This document shows, piece by piece, positions 22,750 to 35,708 of a stretch of DNA of 64,000 nucleotides. The translations under genes and the position numbers were made by a program. Positions within the stretch are counted from its first letter, which is position 1. Every line of letters begins with the position of its first letter. Origin of the DNA: Bryoerythrophyllum caledonicum (taxonomy: Eukaryota; Streptophyta; Bryopsida; Pottiales; Pottiaceae); the NCBI GenBank assembly GCA_963971425.1, contig OZ020517.1:19062904-19126903 (forward strand), in the 5' to 3' direction. Under the pieces are notes generated by a model. It had not been told where the DNA came from, did no database searches, and saw only the letters and a program-made list of their open reading frames with translations.

Positions 22750-23260
22750 AACTCTACCTCCGTAGTCCGTGGTGATGGCACCGTCGTTGGAGTCAGCCCT
22801 CGCAACAGGATGAGTCCGCCTAGGCGTGTGAATTTGCTGCACTCCTTGTATCATGCCAATGCTGTGTCCGGTCGGCTTCAAGCAGGCCGCAGGTCGAATA
22901 GTGATGGAATGTCTTCTCGAGATTTGCATGCAGATCCTCACAGCATCTGGAACGAAAGGTTTAGAGAGGATTATCTTGGTGAGAAATTAAAGACCTCTGA
23001 AACTTCATTATACTTCATAAGGATGTTGTCCTGCATCACACTATATGACTTGCCTGGACTTAGCAGTGAAGGCGCGATTTGGAAGTGAATTTGATTGTCT
23101 CTGAGATATAGCCCATGTTAACCAGACAAACGAATCCAGTCTCACGGTACAGCTACTTCGCAGTGCAACAGTTCTTTTCAGTGAGAACATATGCCATAGA
23201 CTTTGGAGGGGCAGATAGTGTGTGCGGAGTACATTAACAAGCGGGCAAGGGTGATGAGAT
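22750..23260. other. Spacer between snRNA block B and the third U2 copy
   Basis: Contains the empty-site counterpart of the copia flank and TTAA element of copy A. No gene or RNA is recognised here. Confidence 0.5.
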
Positions 23261-23452
23261 ATACCTTACTCGGTCTTTTGGCTAAGAGCAATTGTAGTAC
23301 CTGTTCTTATCATTTTAATATTTGATACGAGGCTCATCGAGCCTCATGATATAAATCTAATTTTTCTCGGGTGCGGGTCCATCAGGCAGCTTGCTGCTCA
23401 GATCCGCGAGCGTCGCCATGGTATTGAACTACCTCCTGGGCTGGCGCATCCT
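23261..23452 (+). pseudogene. U2: Diverged U2 snRNA copy (variant or pseudogene)
   Basis: Starts ATACCTTACTCGGTCTTTTG and is alignable to U2 throughout. It retains GTAGTA, the GAGGCTCATCGAGCCTC hairpin, an AATTTTT Sm-type site and a terminal stem-loop (GGTATTGAACTACC). Changes fall in functional parts: stem I becomes G-U (CGGTC), AGATCAAG becomes AGAGCAAT in the region that pairs with U6, and one stem IIb G-C pair becomes U-U. An ACATTAAC motif sits at the TATA position, but no USE is seen. Probably a pseudogene, though a rarely used variant is possible. Confidence 0.8.
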
Positions 23453-24902
23453 TCTCCCCTCCTTCCAATATAATCCCAAACTGGATCACTCCGGAAGCGA
23501 TTTACCGAAACCAACACCCTCCACTTATCACTACGTCAATCGAACAATCCCTGCGCAACCTATGTGTCTTTTCGTCAATACACCACTTCAAATCATAGCC
23601 CCAGAGTCAGAGGATGGCCTATGGAGTAAGTCCTTGTCACCAGGTCTAGGACATTTGCAATGCTGAGTAGCATCAGAAAAGCACCGAAAGGTTTTGTGGA
23701 TCAAGTTTAGGATTTCAGTCCGGTGGCCCAGCACAGATTCACTTGAAAATCTCCGGGTTGGCCTCCTTCCATAGAGCATCTATGCCTGGTATCTGCTAAC
23801 ACTAACATCAACATACCCAGCATAACCTCATCAGTGAGCCTTCTTTTATCAGGTCAGTACCATTCTCATTTGAGTTAGGTTGCGTACAGTACAGTACTCT
23901 GTTGTGGTAGTAGTTTTGCGCCTGGTTTCCCTTTTATTTGGCTTAAAAGCAAAGTTGTTGACATGCGGGTTCCATTTCATCTCCGTTTTACCAAGATGCA
24001 CTGTCTGTGCCTTAGGGTTTCTTCTTGATAACGTCAGTCTTCTGGGGCTATGGAAGGTTGTAACCTTCTACATGCCCTAACTTTGCATTCAATTTAGAAT
24101 TGAAGTTAACATCTGTCACTGTTATCAACTACAACGACGTAATGTCTGAACTATGAAAGTAGCAATGGTTTTGAAGCCACTCTCGTGCAGATGCGAGGAA
24201 ATTGGAACATCAAAATCCATGTACCTGCCTCGCCTTCATCGCTCGGAACCATATCATTCCAGGTTTGCTGCAACGGTTCTTGCATACTTCTCAACGGCCA
24301 TGGTAACTTGTTAATGAGAGTGGAATTTTATTCACTCTCTCAAGAAGCAACGAAAAGCATGCCAAAAACAATCAACAATATTTTGAGCACCCGTCAGAAC
24401 GCTCTCCGTCCATTACCGCCTGCAGTGTCGGCAGACGGGACGTTCATCTAGCAAGCGACCACCCAATCCCGAAGGAAGGATGGACGCCGCGGCAATCGCG
24501 CTCAGAACGGAGAGTCCTGAATCATCGTCCGGGTTGAAGGTCTTGTCTAAGTTAGAGAACACAGATCAGATGTACGCACTATAGAACAGATCCTGTTCAA
24601 GTATAGTCGTGCCAGAGAAGGTGACACCCGCTTCTGATATACCCTCTAGACCCCGCTTCTGCAATCAACGTTGGGTATGTGGTCAGGAAAGGGGACTCCA
24701 CTTTCGAGAACCAGAATAGGGAACAGAGATGGGAACGCGGATCAAAGGGAACAGAGAACGAGTGGCGTCGTAGGCGAACCTTACCCACAAGGTTTCTCGC
24801 GGCTGCTCTTTCCTGCGCAACCATCTTCTCCCTGTCTAGACTGCACCAATTCTCTTCTTCTTTCACCAGAATTCACTCCATCGTCACCCTACCTCGGCAG
24901 CT
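23453..24902. other. Gene-free stretch and bL31 upstream region
   Basis: No supportable gene. I looked for a third U6 copy here and found none. The last ~300 bases become pyrimidine-rich and are probably the bL31 promoter and 5' UTR. Confidence 0.5.
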
Positions 24903-25929
24903 ATGGCGCTCTCCGTCAGCTCCCTGGCCTCCTGCCCCGCGTCCACCACCTCCACCTTCCTCTCCGGGTCCGCCTCCATCCAGGTAGTGCGCGAATCCCA
25001 CGTCTCAATTGAGTTTGCAATGCGTCTAGGTCTTTAGTTACTGAGAAGTGGATTCAGTTATTAGTTGCACGAATTCACGACATGTCTCTGTTGTGTTTGG
25101 GTCTGAGGAGAAAAGGGGAAGTTTCTGAGTCTGCTGTTTTGGGACTTTTCTGTGGTAGTAAATGCTGAATACATACATTTTCATGAGTAGTGTAGGGGCG
25201 AAAAGTCTTTATAGTGGTGCTATTGGGAAGGGTGCTCGGACTGAGATCGTAGAATATTGTTGCGTTTGGACATCTCTGACGTCGAAAGAGACGTTGGTGG
25301 AATGCGAGGGAGCTGATTTGTGTCCCTGATTTGGCAAATATATATACGGCTCTGTGAATTCCAGGTTTGGGTCAAGAGGGTTTTTTTGGTAGTCTTATCG
25401 AAAAGAGTGCTTGGGCTCAAGTAGTGCATGTTAAACTCTGAATGAATGGCTGGGAGTTTTGCGAGGTTCATTTTCTGTTAGGTCTTAGGGTATCTCATAT
25501 GTCGGATGGCTTATATGTTGTCATGTGGCGAGTGAACAGGTTAATTTTCTTGTTAGGTCTTTCTAGGGCATGTCTGAGGCTGGAGTCTTTGTACGGTGGC
25601 AGGTGAACAGGGGTGAGGCGAAGGTGACATGCAAGAAGGCGGACATCCACCCGGAGTTTTTCCACGAGGCCAAGGTGTTCTGCAACGGGGAGCTTGTGAT
25701 GGTCACAGGCGGCACCCAGAAGGAGTACGTGACGGATGTGTGGTCCGGCAACCACCCGTTCTACCAGGGCAACAAGTCGGCCCTGCTGCTGGACGCGGAC
25801 AGAGTGGAGAAGTTCCGGCAGCGCTACGCTGGCTTCACCGGCATCCAGGAGATTCCCGAGGGACTCACAGGTGAAATTGTGTTCGAGAAGAAGAGGAAGG
25901 GAGGCCTCAAGGGCAAGGGCAAGAAGTAG
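24903..25929 (+). CDS. RPL31: Plastid 50S ribosomal protein bL31c
   Basis: Two exons: 24903-24983 (27 codons, Ser/Ala/Thr-rich, acidic-free, a chloroplast transit peptide) and about 25603-25929, joined in phase 0, giving ~135 residues. The mature part has the bacterial/plastid L31 signature: KKADIHPEFF at its start, then VFCNGELVMVTGGTQKEYVTDVWSGNHPFYQGN, and a Lys/Gly-rich tail (KKRKGGLKGKGKK). bL31 bridges the two ribosomal subunits at the central protuberance. The zinc-type CxxC of some bacterial L31 is not present; only single Cys remain, as in plastid forms. The acceptor at 25602 is preferred because it joins the transit peptide directly to the conserved core. An alternative acceptor at 25566 would add ~12 residues in frame. 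GC-rich exons contrast with the AT-rich intron. Confidence 0.92.
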
Positions 25930-26871
25930 GCTGTTCAGGTAGAAACTCTACTGCTTGCGATACTTTAGTGTAGCTTTTGTAATGTCCTCCTATTGTTAGA
26001 TCCCACTTTTTACCAATTTTTGCAAATGCAGATGTCTGGTCTCTCTCTTTGGGTGAATGCAGCATGATTAGAGAAGTGTGTACATTCGGAAGGTGGAATC
26101 AGGTCTTTTTAGAGAAGCTCTAACTCATGTCTGTTATTTTATGTTCTTTGAAGTCCTTGCTTTCTCTTGAATGTGATATTGCTTCATATCGACAATACAG
26201 CTCATAGATGAAGAGTTGGTTACAAGGAACAAGGATATCTTTCAAGACGTGGTTTAAAGTTATGCCAAGATTTATCCCTTTCGTCGTTTTTTGAGTATAG
26301 CTACTTTTGTATATTTTAGATGCACTTTTTTTTTGGTGGCAATGTGTCCGGCACGTATGCTTCAATTTCCAGGTGCATTTGGTGCAAGCATTGGAGAGTT
26401 ACAATGATCTTGTGAAGCTCATCAGCGGCGTTAAAGGGTTAACCATGTTTGGTTATCCCTCTCATAACCATGGGTTGCTTGTACAATAGGGTGACATTCA
26501 AATTGGCCATTTAGTAGTTCCAGGGATAGTGTCCTACACTGCTGCCAACTTTGACACCCTCCCAAGAATTGAGGAAATTTTTTTCGCCCATGTAATTTTT
26601 GGAGCAAAAACATTTTTATGTTGTTTGCATGTGTGGAAAATTTCAAGTCCAAAAGACCCATACAAAAAATAATATTCCAAATCTACCAACATGTGTAGTT
26701 TTGAGAAACAAAGGGGAAAACCATTTTACTACTTCCAACTTTGACGCCCTCCTTAGGATTGAATTTTTGTTGATACATAGTGAAATTTTTGGCACAAGAT
26801 CATCTCTACGCTGGTAACATGTGAGATAAATTTCAAAGCCAAAAGATGTACACAAAAAAGTTATTCCATAT
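25930..26871. other. bL31 3' region and transposon flank with internal duplication
   Basis: The 3' UTR is followed by AT-rich DNA. An imperfect ~190-bp tandem duplication runs across 26535-26890: GCCAACTTTGACACCCTCC recurs as TCCAACTTTGACGCCCTCC, and TTCCAAATCTACCAAC recurs as TTCCATATCTACCAAC. It probably belongs to the mariner-type element that follows. Confidence 0.5.
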
Positions 26872-27889
26872 CTACCAACGTGTATGTCCTCCATTAGCGT
26901 CAATCATTGCTAGTAACCTAGAGGCCATAGAATGACATAGTTGAAGGAGCTTTGTACCATTGACTAACTTCCACTCTCTTTCAAGAACTACCTTCAACAC
27001 ATCTAAGCTTCTAGGGCATTGTTTGCCATGTTGCACAACATCTTTTAACATCCTCCAAACGTTCTCGATTGGATTGAGATCGGGAGAGTTTGCAGGCCAG
27101 TTGAGCTTTTCGAGAATGTGGTTTTGTCTCCATTCTTCACATATTTTGCTCCTATGGACGGGTGCCCCATCTTCCATAAGCACTCCTTGTGGAATTTGAC
27201 CCATGAAATGAACCAATTTGGCATCGTAAACCACTTCTATAAAATCCTTAGCAGAACGTTGACCTTTAGCCTATAGGCATAAAGACAAGTTCTGACTTTT
27301 GTCCTCCGGCAAATGCGCCCCTAATCATTAAAGAAGTCCTTCCACTTTTAAAAGTAGGAGCTAGACAACTTGATGAATAACGCTCGTATGCACTTCTCCA
27401 AACATGAATTTGCCGAGAATTTTTTCCAATTTCAAAAGTAGATTCATCTGTCCAAACAACACGCTCCCACTCTTTTGCACTCCATCCACGGTACTTCTGA
27501 GCAAAAGCTAATCGTTGAGACATGTGACGAGGTGTCAAAAAAGGTTTTTTGACTGCAATTCGACTAAAAATGCCATTTTTATGTAAGACCCTTTGAATAG
27601 TATGTCTATACACTTGAGTAGGACATGCATTGGTAGTCTCTGAGAGTGAAGAGCAACGATGAATTTTTGAGTAATGCACAATACTACGAACATCTCAATC
27701 ACTAAGCTTTTTAGCGTGACTTCCACCGCAAGGTTTGTGCTTGTAGGTTCCATCTTCTCTAAATGTTTTTACTAACCTTGTAACTGTTCTAATAGGAACT
27801 CCAATAGTAGCTGCAATTTGAACTCCTGTAAATCCTCCCTCACTCAAACCTATGATGCAAGCACGAATTTCATTTGAAATTGCCATCAT
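26872..27889 (-). pseudogene. Tc1/mariner-type transposase, broken
   Basis: Three pieces in different frames. 27695-27889 starts with ATG and encodes the N-terminal paired-type HTH (LSEGGFTGVQIAATIGVPIRTVTRLVKTF). 27266-27679 has the first catalytic Asp in VWTDESTFEIG. 26872-27234 has the second Asp in LMEDGAPVHRS and the Glu in WPANSPDLNPIENVWRMLK. These are the DDE motifs and the NSPDLNPIE signature of Tc1/mariner enzymes, which cut and paste at TA. Frameshifts near 27690 and 27250 kill the gene. I could not identify convincing terminal repeats. Confidence 0.9.
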
Positions 27890-27939
27890 AAACTTATATA
27901 GTGCGTGATGCTAGCTACAGCAGTAGAGTAGGGGTTAGA

Positions 27940-28090
27940 GCAAAGCAAGGGGGAGAGAAGGGGGCCAAGGGGCTAGAGCAGAGCAAAGGGGGTTGCAAGA
28001 TTGACACGTGACAATTGGCAGAGGAAGGAGAACAAGGCTAGAGCAGAGCAAGGGGGAGAGAAGGGAGCCAAGGCGCTGGAGCAGAGAGGA
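27940..28090. repeat. GA-rich imperfect tandem repeat
   Basis: Two or more copies of a unit around GCTAGAGCAGAGCAAGGGGG and GAGAAGGGAGCCAAGG in ~150 bp. Low complexity and non-coding. Confidence 0.6.
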
Positions 28091-28773
28091 GAGAGAAGGG
28101 TCGCCAAAACACAAGCCCATATGCATACATGAAAAATCGTTTTGCTCTTAATCACTCATCATGTATGCCCAATGTGAATCAACATTCATGCATCCCACAA
28201 TACAACACTCTCTGTTTTGAGGATTGTCTCAACATTCAGTCTATCACAAATCACACACACCATTCCCTTTACATAGTGTTCAATAGATATTTAGAAGAAA
28301 AAATTTGTCATGTGTCTAATGCACACTTTATGGCCAAGTGGATTCTTCTGCATGGAACACCTCTTCACTTCTTCATTTAGATGTTATTGATCTTTTTGAG
28401 AAGCATTTATGTTTGGTGGCTTACTCACATGATTGAGTTCAATGAAAAAGCATGAGGTGTCAAAGATATTTTGACATTTTCAATATGACCTTCAAATTGT
28501 TTATCATAGTTACACATGTTGATAGATATGGAATAATTTTTTTTATGTATGTCAAAATGTACATTATCTAGTCCATCCAAAAGTTTTGTGTTTTGTGTTT
28601 TTATTTCTTCTACTATTAATCTATATTTATTTGTTTTAAGTTTGGTAAATAATATGAAACATTTTTTTCCAATTATTTTATACATTACATGAAAATACAT
28701 TTCATTGTTAAGATTTTATCTTAAATCTTCCAATGGTATTTGACACAATATACATTTTTGAGAGGTGTTGAAA
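28091..28773. other. Gene-free AT-rich stretch
   Basis: Nothing supportable. Open frames here lack any recognisable feature. Confidence 0.5.
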
Positions 28774-28777
28774 TTAA

Positions 28778-29901
28778 CCCCTAAAGGACCAGAGTCTCCT
28801 TTGCGGGGATTTCACATTTTGGGCAGGTTTCTAAAATTCGAAAAAAAATCTTTTTTTTTAAAAACTTTAATTGTAGATCGGCCCTGATAAGAGCTTCGTG
28901 GAGGTATTTAAAAAAAAAATTGGATTTACGGTTTGAAAGTTAGTAGCACCTATTGTCAAAAATGGGGAGGCTGGGTAGCCTGGGCACCCTTGGGAACCAA
29001 TGAAACACAAGTGTGAAAGAGGGGCAATAAGTAAGGGCACAAAGGGTGGAGGGAGGGTAGGGCAGCCCAAATCAAGGGGAAGAATGGTGGAAGGGAAGAC
29101 CCCACAAATTCCAAAAAAATGGATAAATAGAAATTTTTTAAAAAATAGCATAAAGTGGTGCATGGCAGGGGTTGTGGCGGGGCCCGGGTATTGAAAGAGA
29201 TGGCACGTGTGAAGGAAAAAAGGAAAAAACCAAAAAAAACCAAAAAAATCGCCCCCGAGGAGCTACGCGGGTCCCGCATAGGGGAGTGGGTGAATGACGT
29301 GGCCCTTCATTACTTGAAGGGTCCCCATTTTGAAGCCCTGCCCTCACCTATAATATTTGAATAAATCAATAAATTCATTTTACCCGTTTTAGAAAAATCT
29401 AAAATAAGTAAAAGAATCCACATTTCAACCGTATGGATTTCTAAATTTGTAAAATCATATTTAGCAAATAATTTCTCACTTCATTTGTAGTCATTTGCAT
29501 TGTTTTATACCCCTTTTCACTAAAGTATTTATTTGAGCATGATGTACCCCTCGAAATGACCTAAAATTTTGCACACACTTAGCTAACATCATATTCTTTG
29601 CATTGGTAATGGTTTCCAACACAATGTATTGTAAAAACTAGAAGATATGCTTAGTCAAAGTGAGCTGACTGTGACGGGCAAGAGGGAAAAAAACTACTTC
29701 TTGCACTTCAAACACTATAATCTTCACATCCGTGCGGTGGATTGCAACTAAAATTTTACAAGATTATTACACATGAGTCTAGTTTTAGATCTTACGGTTA
29801 GAAGTTGAGAATTCTTCTAAAAAATGTGATTATTGCGGCCATGTTTGACTATGGCAGTTTTGGACTAGTTTTGGACAGAAATTGTCAAGGAACTTTAGGG
29901 G
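28778..29901. mobile_element. TTAA-flanked inverted-repeat element (copy 3)
   Basis: About 1.12 kb between TTAA at 28774-28777 and 29902-29905. Left end CCCCTAAAGGACC, right end CTTTAGGGG. The interior has a GC-rich patch (29000-29340), but its right third matches the family (TTCAAACACTATAATCTTCACATCCGTGCGG). No transposase. Confidence 0.7.
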
Positions 29902-29905
29902 TTAA

Positions 29906-31061
29906 AGACCAATCTGTAAGGCATTTAAAATATTTTGCTTTAAATTTCTATTGCAAAATTTGAGGGTTTTCCTAGTTCATGGGTCCTTATTTCGAGAAGG
30001 GGGTTCAAATAACGAACTTTGCTTCAACTGGCCCACTTGAGTAGAATTTTTTTAGATGGGTATTTCAAGTCCATGTGGTAAAAGGTTCTCAAATTTATAG
30101 AATAAGCAAAATAGAAATAGCTAGTAAATACCTAAGGCATTTATAAAAAAAATCTACACGTTCTTAAATTCAAGTGACGAATAGAAAAAATCACACTAGA
30201 TTTAGATTGAACAAATTTTACCAAAACTAGAATGAAATACAACAAATGGAAAAGGACATTTATAATTAAATAAATGAAAAGAAGATGAACTTTGACCTTT
30301 GAAGGAGACTAGCGTAAATAAAGTGTTTATTTGTCTCCTCTACTTGGTATTTTTATCTATAAGATAAAGACTAGTAGAATAAAATCACTGCCTCTTTTCT
30401 TTATAAAGACACTTCTATAACCAACAACCAATGACCATTTGGCATTTATAATCACTAATCTAAAATCAAGAGAATACAAGAAGCAAAAAGAATGTCCATG
30501 ACACTAATCAATTTGATATTTGCTTATGAAATGGGAAAGTTTACATAAGATTCTAGAACAAGTGTGTGAGCAACCTTCCATTTTAGAATCTTCGAGGGTA
30601 ATCCCTAAATGAGCTTAAAACCATTAGAACCAAATGAAATAACTGGCCATCAAAAGGGAAAAAAAAAAGTGGGACCTAAAAATAAAAATAGAAACGAACT
30701 GCCCCCTCTCGGTAATCAGAGCAACCAAATAATAGTTAAAAATAAATTAGAAAGAAAAACAACTAGGAGTGAATTTTCCCTTCTCAAAAACCTCGGGGGA
30801 AAAAGAAGCAACGCTGAGGGCAAGGGTTTAGGGTTTAAGCCAAGAGAAGGTTCCGCTTCTAGATGCTTCCAGATGCCATTGGTGCTACAACGCGCACACT
30901 ACATGACCGATCGGTGTCACTACCCGCGCTGCGTTTCACTCCAAGCTGCTGCGCCTCCGACTCAGGCTCACACCTTCGGAATCCATCCCCGCACTCCATT
31001 CGATTTCTAGGTGCCTGGTTGGTTCAGGTCGTGGAGGTTTCAAACCCAAGGTTAGGCCACC
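29906..31061. other. AT-rich stretch and HSP60 upstream region
   Basis: No gene is seen before HSP60. A telo-box, AGGGTTTAGGGTTTAAG, lies at ~30825-30841, about 220 bp before the HSP60 start codon. Confidence 0.55.
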
Positions 31062-34000
31062 ATGTATCGCGCGGCGGCAGCATTGGCGTCCCGGGCCAGC
31101 AGGTGCGAGGTTTCGGATCACTATCTGAGATGGGTTTCTGCTCTCTGAGTTTTTGTTTGTACGAGGTTGTCGTTTTAGGCGAAGTGCTCGTCGTTTGGAA
31201 GGACAGTGATCGGTGAATTTATCGACATTGCAGTGTATTGATCAGCTTTCGAATTTAGTCTACGAGATTGAGAACTAATCTTTTGCTACTTCTTTGAAGG
31301 GGAGTGCGATCGGAGGGTTTGACCTAATTTTATGGGGTGCTTGTGAAATTGTCATATTTTAGGTTTACCGTAGTTGAAGACTGATTGTCTAGATAATGGG
31401 TCGGTTTTAGGCGTCTATACTAATGGTCTGTTCTTGCTCTTCGTGTTTTGCAGGGGACGGGCACTTGTGCAAGTAAGTTTCTTGGGGTTTTTTCCTCTAT
31501 ATTTGCACGTATTATTTTCAAGGGGGGCATGTAAGGGTTGTTGTGTGCATATCATTGCAATTTGATATGATGGAAATCAGACACGGTGACTGACTTGAGG
31601 ATGGTGTGTCTCAGAATTTCGGAAATTTGCAATCAGTCCGAAGTTTTTCTGCAAAGGATATTAGGTTCGGAGTTGAGGCTCGCGCGCTTATGCTCCAAGG
31701 TGTGGAGCAACTTGCAGATGCCGTACAAGTGACTATGGGGCCTAAGGTAATATGAGTTGCAAAATGGCATGACTGGTTTCATTTCGATTTTCATGGACTC
31801 GGTATTCAATTGGAACCAAGATGCAGTGCAACAGATATCAAGACGTGTATAGGTGTGTCATATTTACTAAGTTGTACAGTTCAGGCTCTTTGACGTGTGC
31901 TGTGCCATTTGTGTCTTCACTGAATGATTTTGACGGTGTGCTTACATTGAGAGCTTTATATTTCGACAGGGCCGGACCGTCATCATCGAGCAATCGTTTG
32001 GCTCTCCTAAAGTGACGAAGGATGGTGTCACTGTAGCCAAGGCCATTGAGTTCAAGGATAAGCTGAAGAATGTGGGAGCATCACTTGTAAAATCCGTTGC
32101 TAATTCTACGAATGATGTTGCTGGAGATGGTAAGTCCCTTGTCTCGACGATTTTGATGTGTAAAGGTTTTGAATTTCCACCGCTTATGATTTCCAAGGGA
32201 TATAATCATGGCTGATTCTATTTGATTACTGATGCGAGCTGATGACTTTTCCAGGAACCACCGCTGCAACAGTGCTCACCCGAGCAATTTTTTCTGAGGG
32301 ATGCAAATCAGTTGCAGCTGGAATGAATGCCATGGATCTGCGCAGGGGTATCAGTATTGCTGTAGATGCTGTTGTTGCCCATCTTAAGAGCCAAGCTAAG
32401 ATGATCAGTACGTCCGAGGAAATTGCACAGGTGAGTGATTTTCTTTTTATGAGCACAGTTTTCTAAGAATTGCATCTTATGTGGTGTGACACGTCAGACT
32501 AGTGTTGAAGGTATTTTTCAAATTTCTGGTAGTGAAGTTTTTTTACCGCTGTTTGTTTTACAACCAGGTTGGTACAATTTCTGCTAACGGCGATCGGGAG
32601 ATTGGTGACCTGCTAGCTCGCGCCATGGAGAAAGTTGGCAAGGAGGGTGTCATCACTGTTTCGGTAACTACTTGTTTGTTATAAACCAACGACTACACTT
32701 TCATGTAGAATTATCTGAAGAGATTGTTGGTTCTTGTATTGCTATGGAGCGTTCTATGGTTTAAATTTTTCGATTACGTTGCTTTGTTAAATTGTACTGT
32801 TGGCGATTGGTACATTGTCAGATGTTTTTGTTGTTGAATCAGAATTCTTGTAAATATCTTTTTGATAGCTTGCACCATTTGCTAAGATTGAATGCGACCT
32901 ATTGACTGAAATGAGATGGCTCGTCTTCTTTCAGGATGGAAAAACTTTGTTCAATGAGTTGGAGGTTGTGGAGGGAATGAAGCTCGACAGGGGTTACATT
33001 TCTCCCTATTTTATCACGAATGCCAAGACTCAGAAAGTGGTGGGTATTCAAAATAAGAATGTCTTCAAACCTGGTTCAGTCTTGGCATTCTTATTATTAC
33101 TACTGCAGCTCTCTCGTGTATTTTATTCAGGGTGTGTTTTGACTTTGTGCTTGCTCTTGGTTTTGTGTCTCCGTTGATAAGAACCTGCAGTTGAATTGAT
33201 TTCTCTTTGGTATGAAACAGGAATTCGAGAATCCCGTTATCTTGATTCACGAGAAGAAGATTAACAGTCTTCAAGCAATTCTCCCAGTGCTTGAGCTTGT
33301 TGTCAGGGTAAGCAAGTTTTTGCTGAATACATCTCTTGTTGTACGATATGTTGTCTCCGCAATACTCTTTCTGTGTCGTACTTAAGCTGAGGATGCACGC
33401 ATGTAGACTTGGATGAAAAACAATGTCTGATCATGTGAGTTTGTTTGATTTTTCAGGATCAGAGGCCGTTGTTGATTGTTGCTGAAGATGTGGAGAGTGA
33501 GGCTCTGGCTACGCTGATTGTGAACAAGCTTAGGGGAGGTGTGAAGGTATGCATGGAGTGGCTCCTTGACTTTACATCAAGTTTTTGGGGTTTGGGTTTA
33601 GGTTTCTTTACACTCTTTTGTATTCTGCTTTTGTTTCTCTGATGACTAATTTATAAGTGCATAATTGTCTGGAAAACAGGTCTGTGCCATCAAGGCGCCT
33701 GGTTTTGGCGAGGGCAGGAAGTCACAATTGCAGGATCTTGCCGTACTCACCGGCGGACAGGTACTTTACTTGTCCGGGTTACACTACTGTTTCTGAGCAC
33801 TTCTCTCTCGAGTTCTTTTCCTGCTTAATTGTCTCTATGAGTGCTTTTCGAACGGTTAATTCTAGAACTATATGGGACTTGGTATAATCATATTTTCTTT
33901 GCTATGTTGGGAGAGTTAAATCATATTTTCTCTTTTGCAGCTCATCAGTGAGGACCTGGGCTTGAAGCTTGAGAAGGTTACACCAGAGATGCTTGGATCC

Positions 34001-35708
34001 TGCAAGAAGGTTAGTAATGTTTGAAATAAATGTTCAATCCTAGTGTTTAAGATTTATGGTCGCAAACTTGTTTTTCTGTTGACTCTTTTAAGATCCCTTC
34101 TCTGCACCTTCTGGACTCAATCTTGGTTTTGACCCCCGTAAACATGTATGATGGCGCAGGTCACAGTGTCAAAGGACGACACTATTATCTTGGATGGCGC
34201 TGGCGACAAGGCTTTGCTTGAGGAGCGCACTGAGCAGGTAGATGTTGTAGACGTTTTACACCGTGCAAAGGTTTTGTGTAAACTCTTACACCATCGTGGT
34301 TACAATGGGCTTAGAATCAATTGTTTGTTTTATCAGATCCGCGAGGGCATCAGCACTGCTACTTCTGATTACGACAAGGAGAAATTGCAAGAGAGGTTGG
34401 CTAAACTATCAGGAGGTGTTGCTGTTCTCAAGGTACGTTAAATCCTTGTAATTGTCGTGTTTCTTAATAACGGCAAGCGGTTGAGAATGCATTATGGCTT
34501 GTGAATCTTTATGTTTTGTTTGAAGGTAACTCTGGAGCGTTGTTTTTTCAGATCGGCGGAGCTAGCGAGGTCGAGGTGAATGAGAAGAAGGATCGCGTAA
34601 CTGATGCATTGAACGCCACCAAGGCTGCTGTTGAGGAGGGAATTGTTCCTGGTATGTCAGACATTTATTTCAATCTTTCGCTGAGTAGGCCTCTGTAGCT
34701 CTTCTTAACGAGTTTTGAACTGTTTTCTGTGATTTTTGCTCCCGAGATTCCTGATTTATGTCGCAATATTTGCAGATCTGTGGTTCGGTGAACCTCTGTC
34801 AGCAATGCATGTACGAAATCTACGTGTGTCTAGTCTGCCTCACTAATGGATGACTGCAATGGATTTCATTGAATCAGGCGGAGGTGTCGCTCTATTGTAT
34901 GCTTCTCGGGAGCTTGAGAAGCTCCAAACTGCAAACTTTGACCAGAAGATTGGAGTGCAAATCATCCAGAACGCTTTGAAGGTACTATTTGATGTGCAGA
35001 TAGTGAGAATGTCTTAAAATACATTACTTGTTGTGGCCGTTCCAGTGGAAACTTTTGTGAGATCTAACGAAGCCCTGTATTGCAGATGCCTGCTTACACA
35101 ATCGCTCACAACGCTGGAGTGGAGGGAGCCGTGGTGGTTGGAAAGCTTTTGGAGCAAACCAACTTGAACATTGGTTACGATGCCGCTAAAGGTTTGAACC
35201 GTTTGTGTTTGATCAAATCCGAAAACCTATCAATGTATGCATGTCTGCTTTGATACTTGCCGGATTAAAACATATGTCGACGTTTATTGGCAACCTCTTG
35301 TCTCTTACTGAATCGTCCACTTCACTTTTGCAGCCGAGTATGTCGACATGGTGAAAGCTGGAATCATTGACCCTGTGAAAGTAATCAGAACATCCCTTGT
35401 TGACGCTGCCAGGTATTCTTGTTGTCTTTCTACTCATCATCAAATTGGATCCGTTACCAAGACATGAATTCTAATGGTTTGATCATTAAGCTTTGCAGAT
35501 AATCGTAGTTAGCATGCCTGCCGTAGCTGTCAACATGCGAACTAGTTAAGTTAGCGCTTCTTAATTATTAGCTGATAATTTCATTTCTGGTTGCAGTGTT
35601 TCATCACTCATGACGACAACCGAAGCAGTAATTGCCGATTTTGCCAAGGAGAAGGAGGAGGCTGTGCCGGGTATGGGAGGTATGGGAGGAATGGGAGGCA
35701 TGTACTAG
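31062..35708 (+). CDS. HSP60: Mitochondrial chaperonin HSP60/CPN60
   Basis: Eighteen exons: 31062-31102, 31454-31472, 31615-31746, 31970-32129, 32255-32430, 32568-32663, 32935-33039, 33221-33307, 33457-33546, 33680-33760, 33941-34009, 34160-34237, 34337-34432, 34552-34651, 34878-34981, 35086-35191, 35334-35412, 35597-35708. All are GT-AG and in phase, giving 576 residues, the normal plant length. The N-terminus ([14 protein letters not shown]..., then [12 protein letters not shown]) is an Arg/Ala/Ser-rich mitochondrial presequence. Chaperonin hallmarks are [11 protein letters not shown], the ATP-site GDGTT split across exons 4 and 5, [13 protein letters not shown], the Cpn60 signature [12 protein letters not shown], and a C-terminal GGM repeat ending in Y. 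It folds imported proteins in the matrix with CPN10. The gene looks intact. It is convergent with the AOC gene, their stop codons 395 bp apart. Confidence 0.97.
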
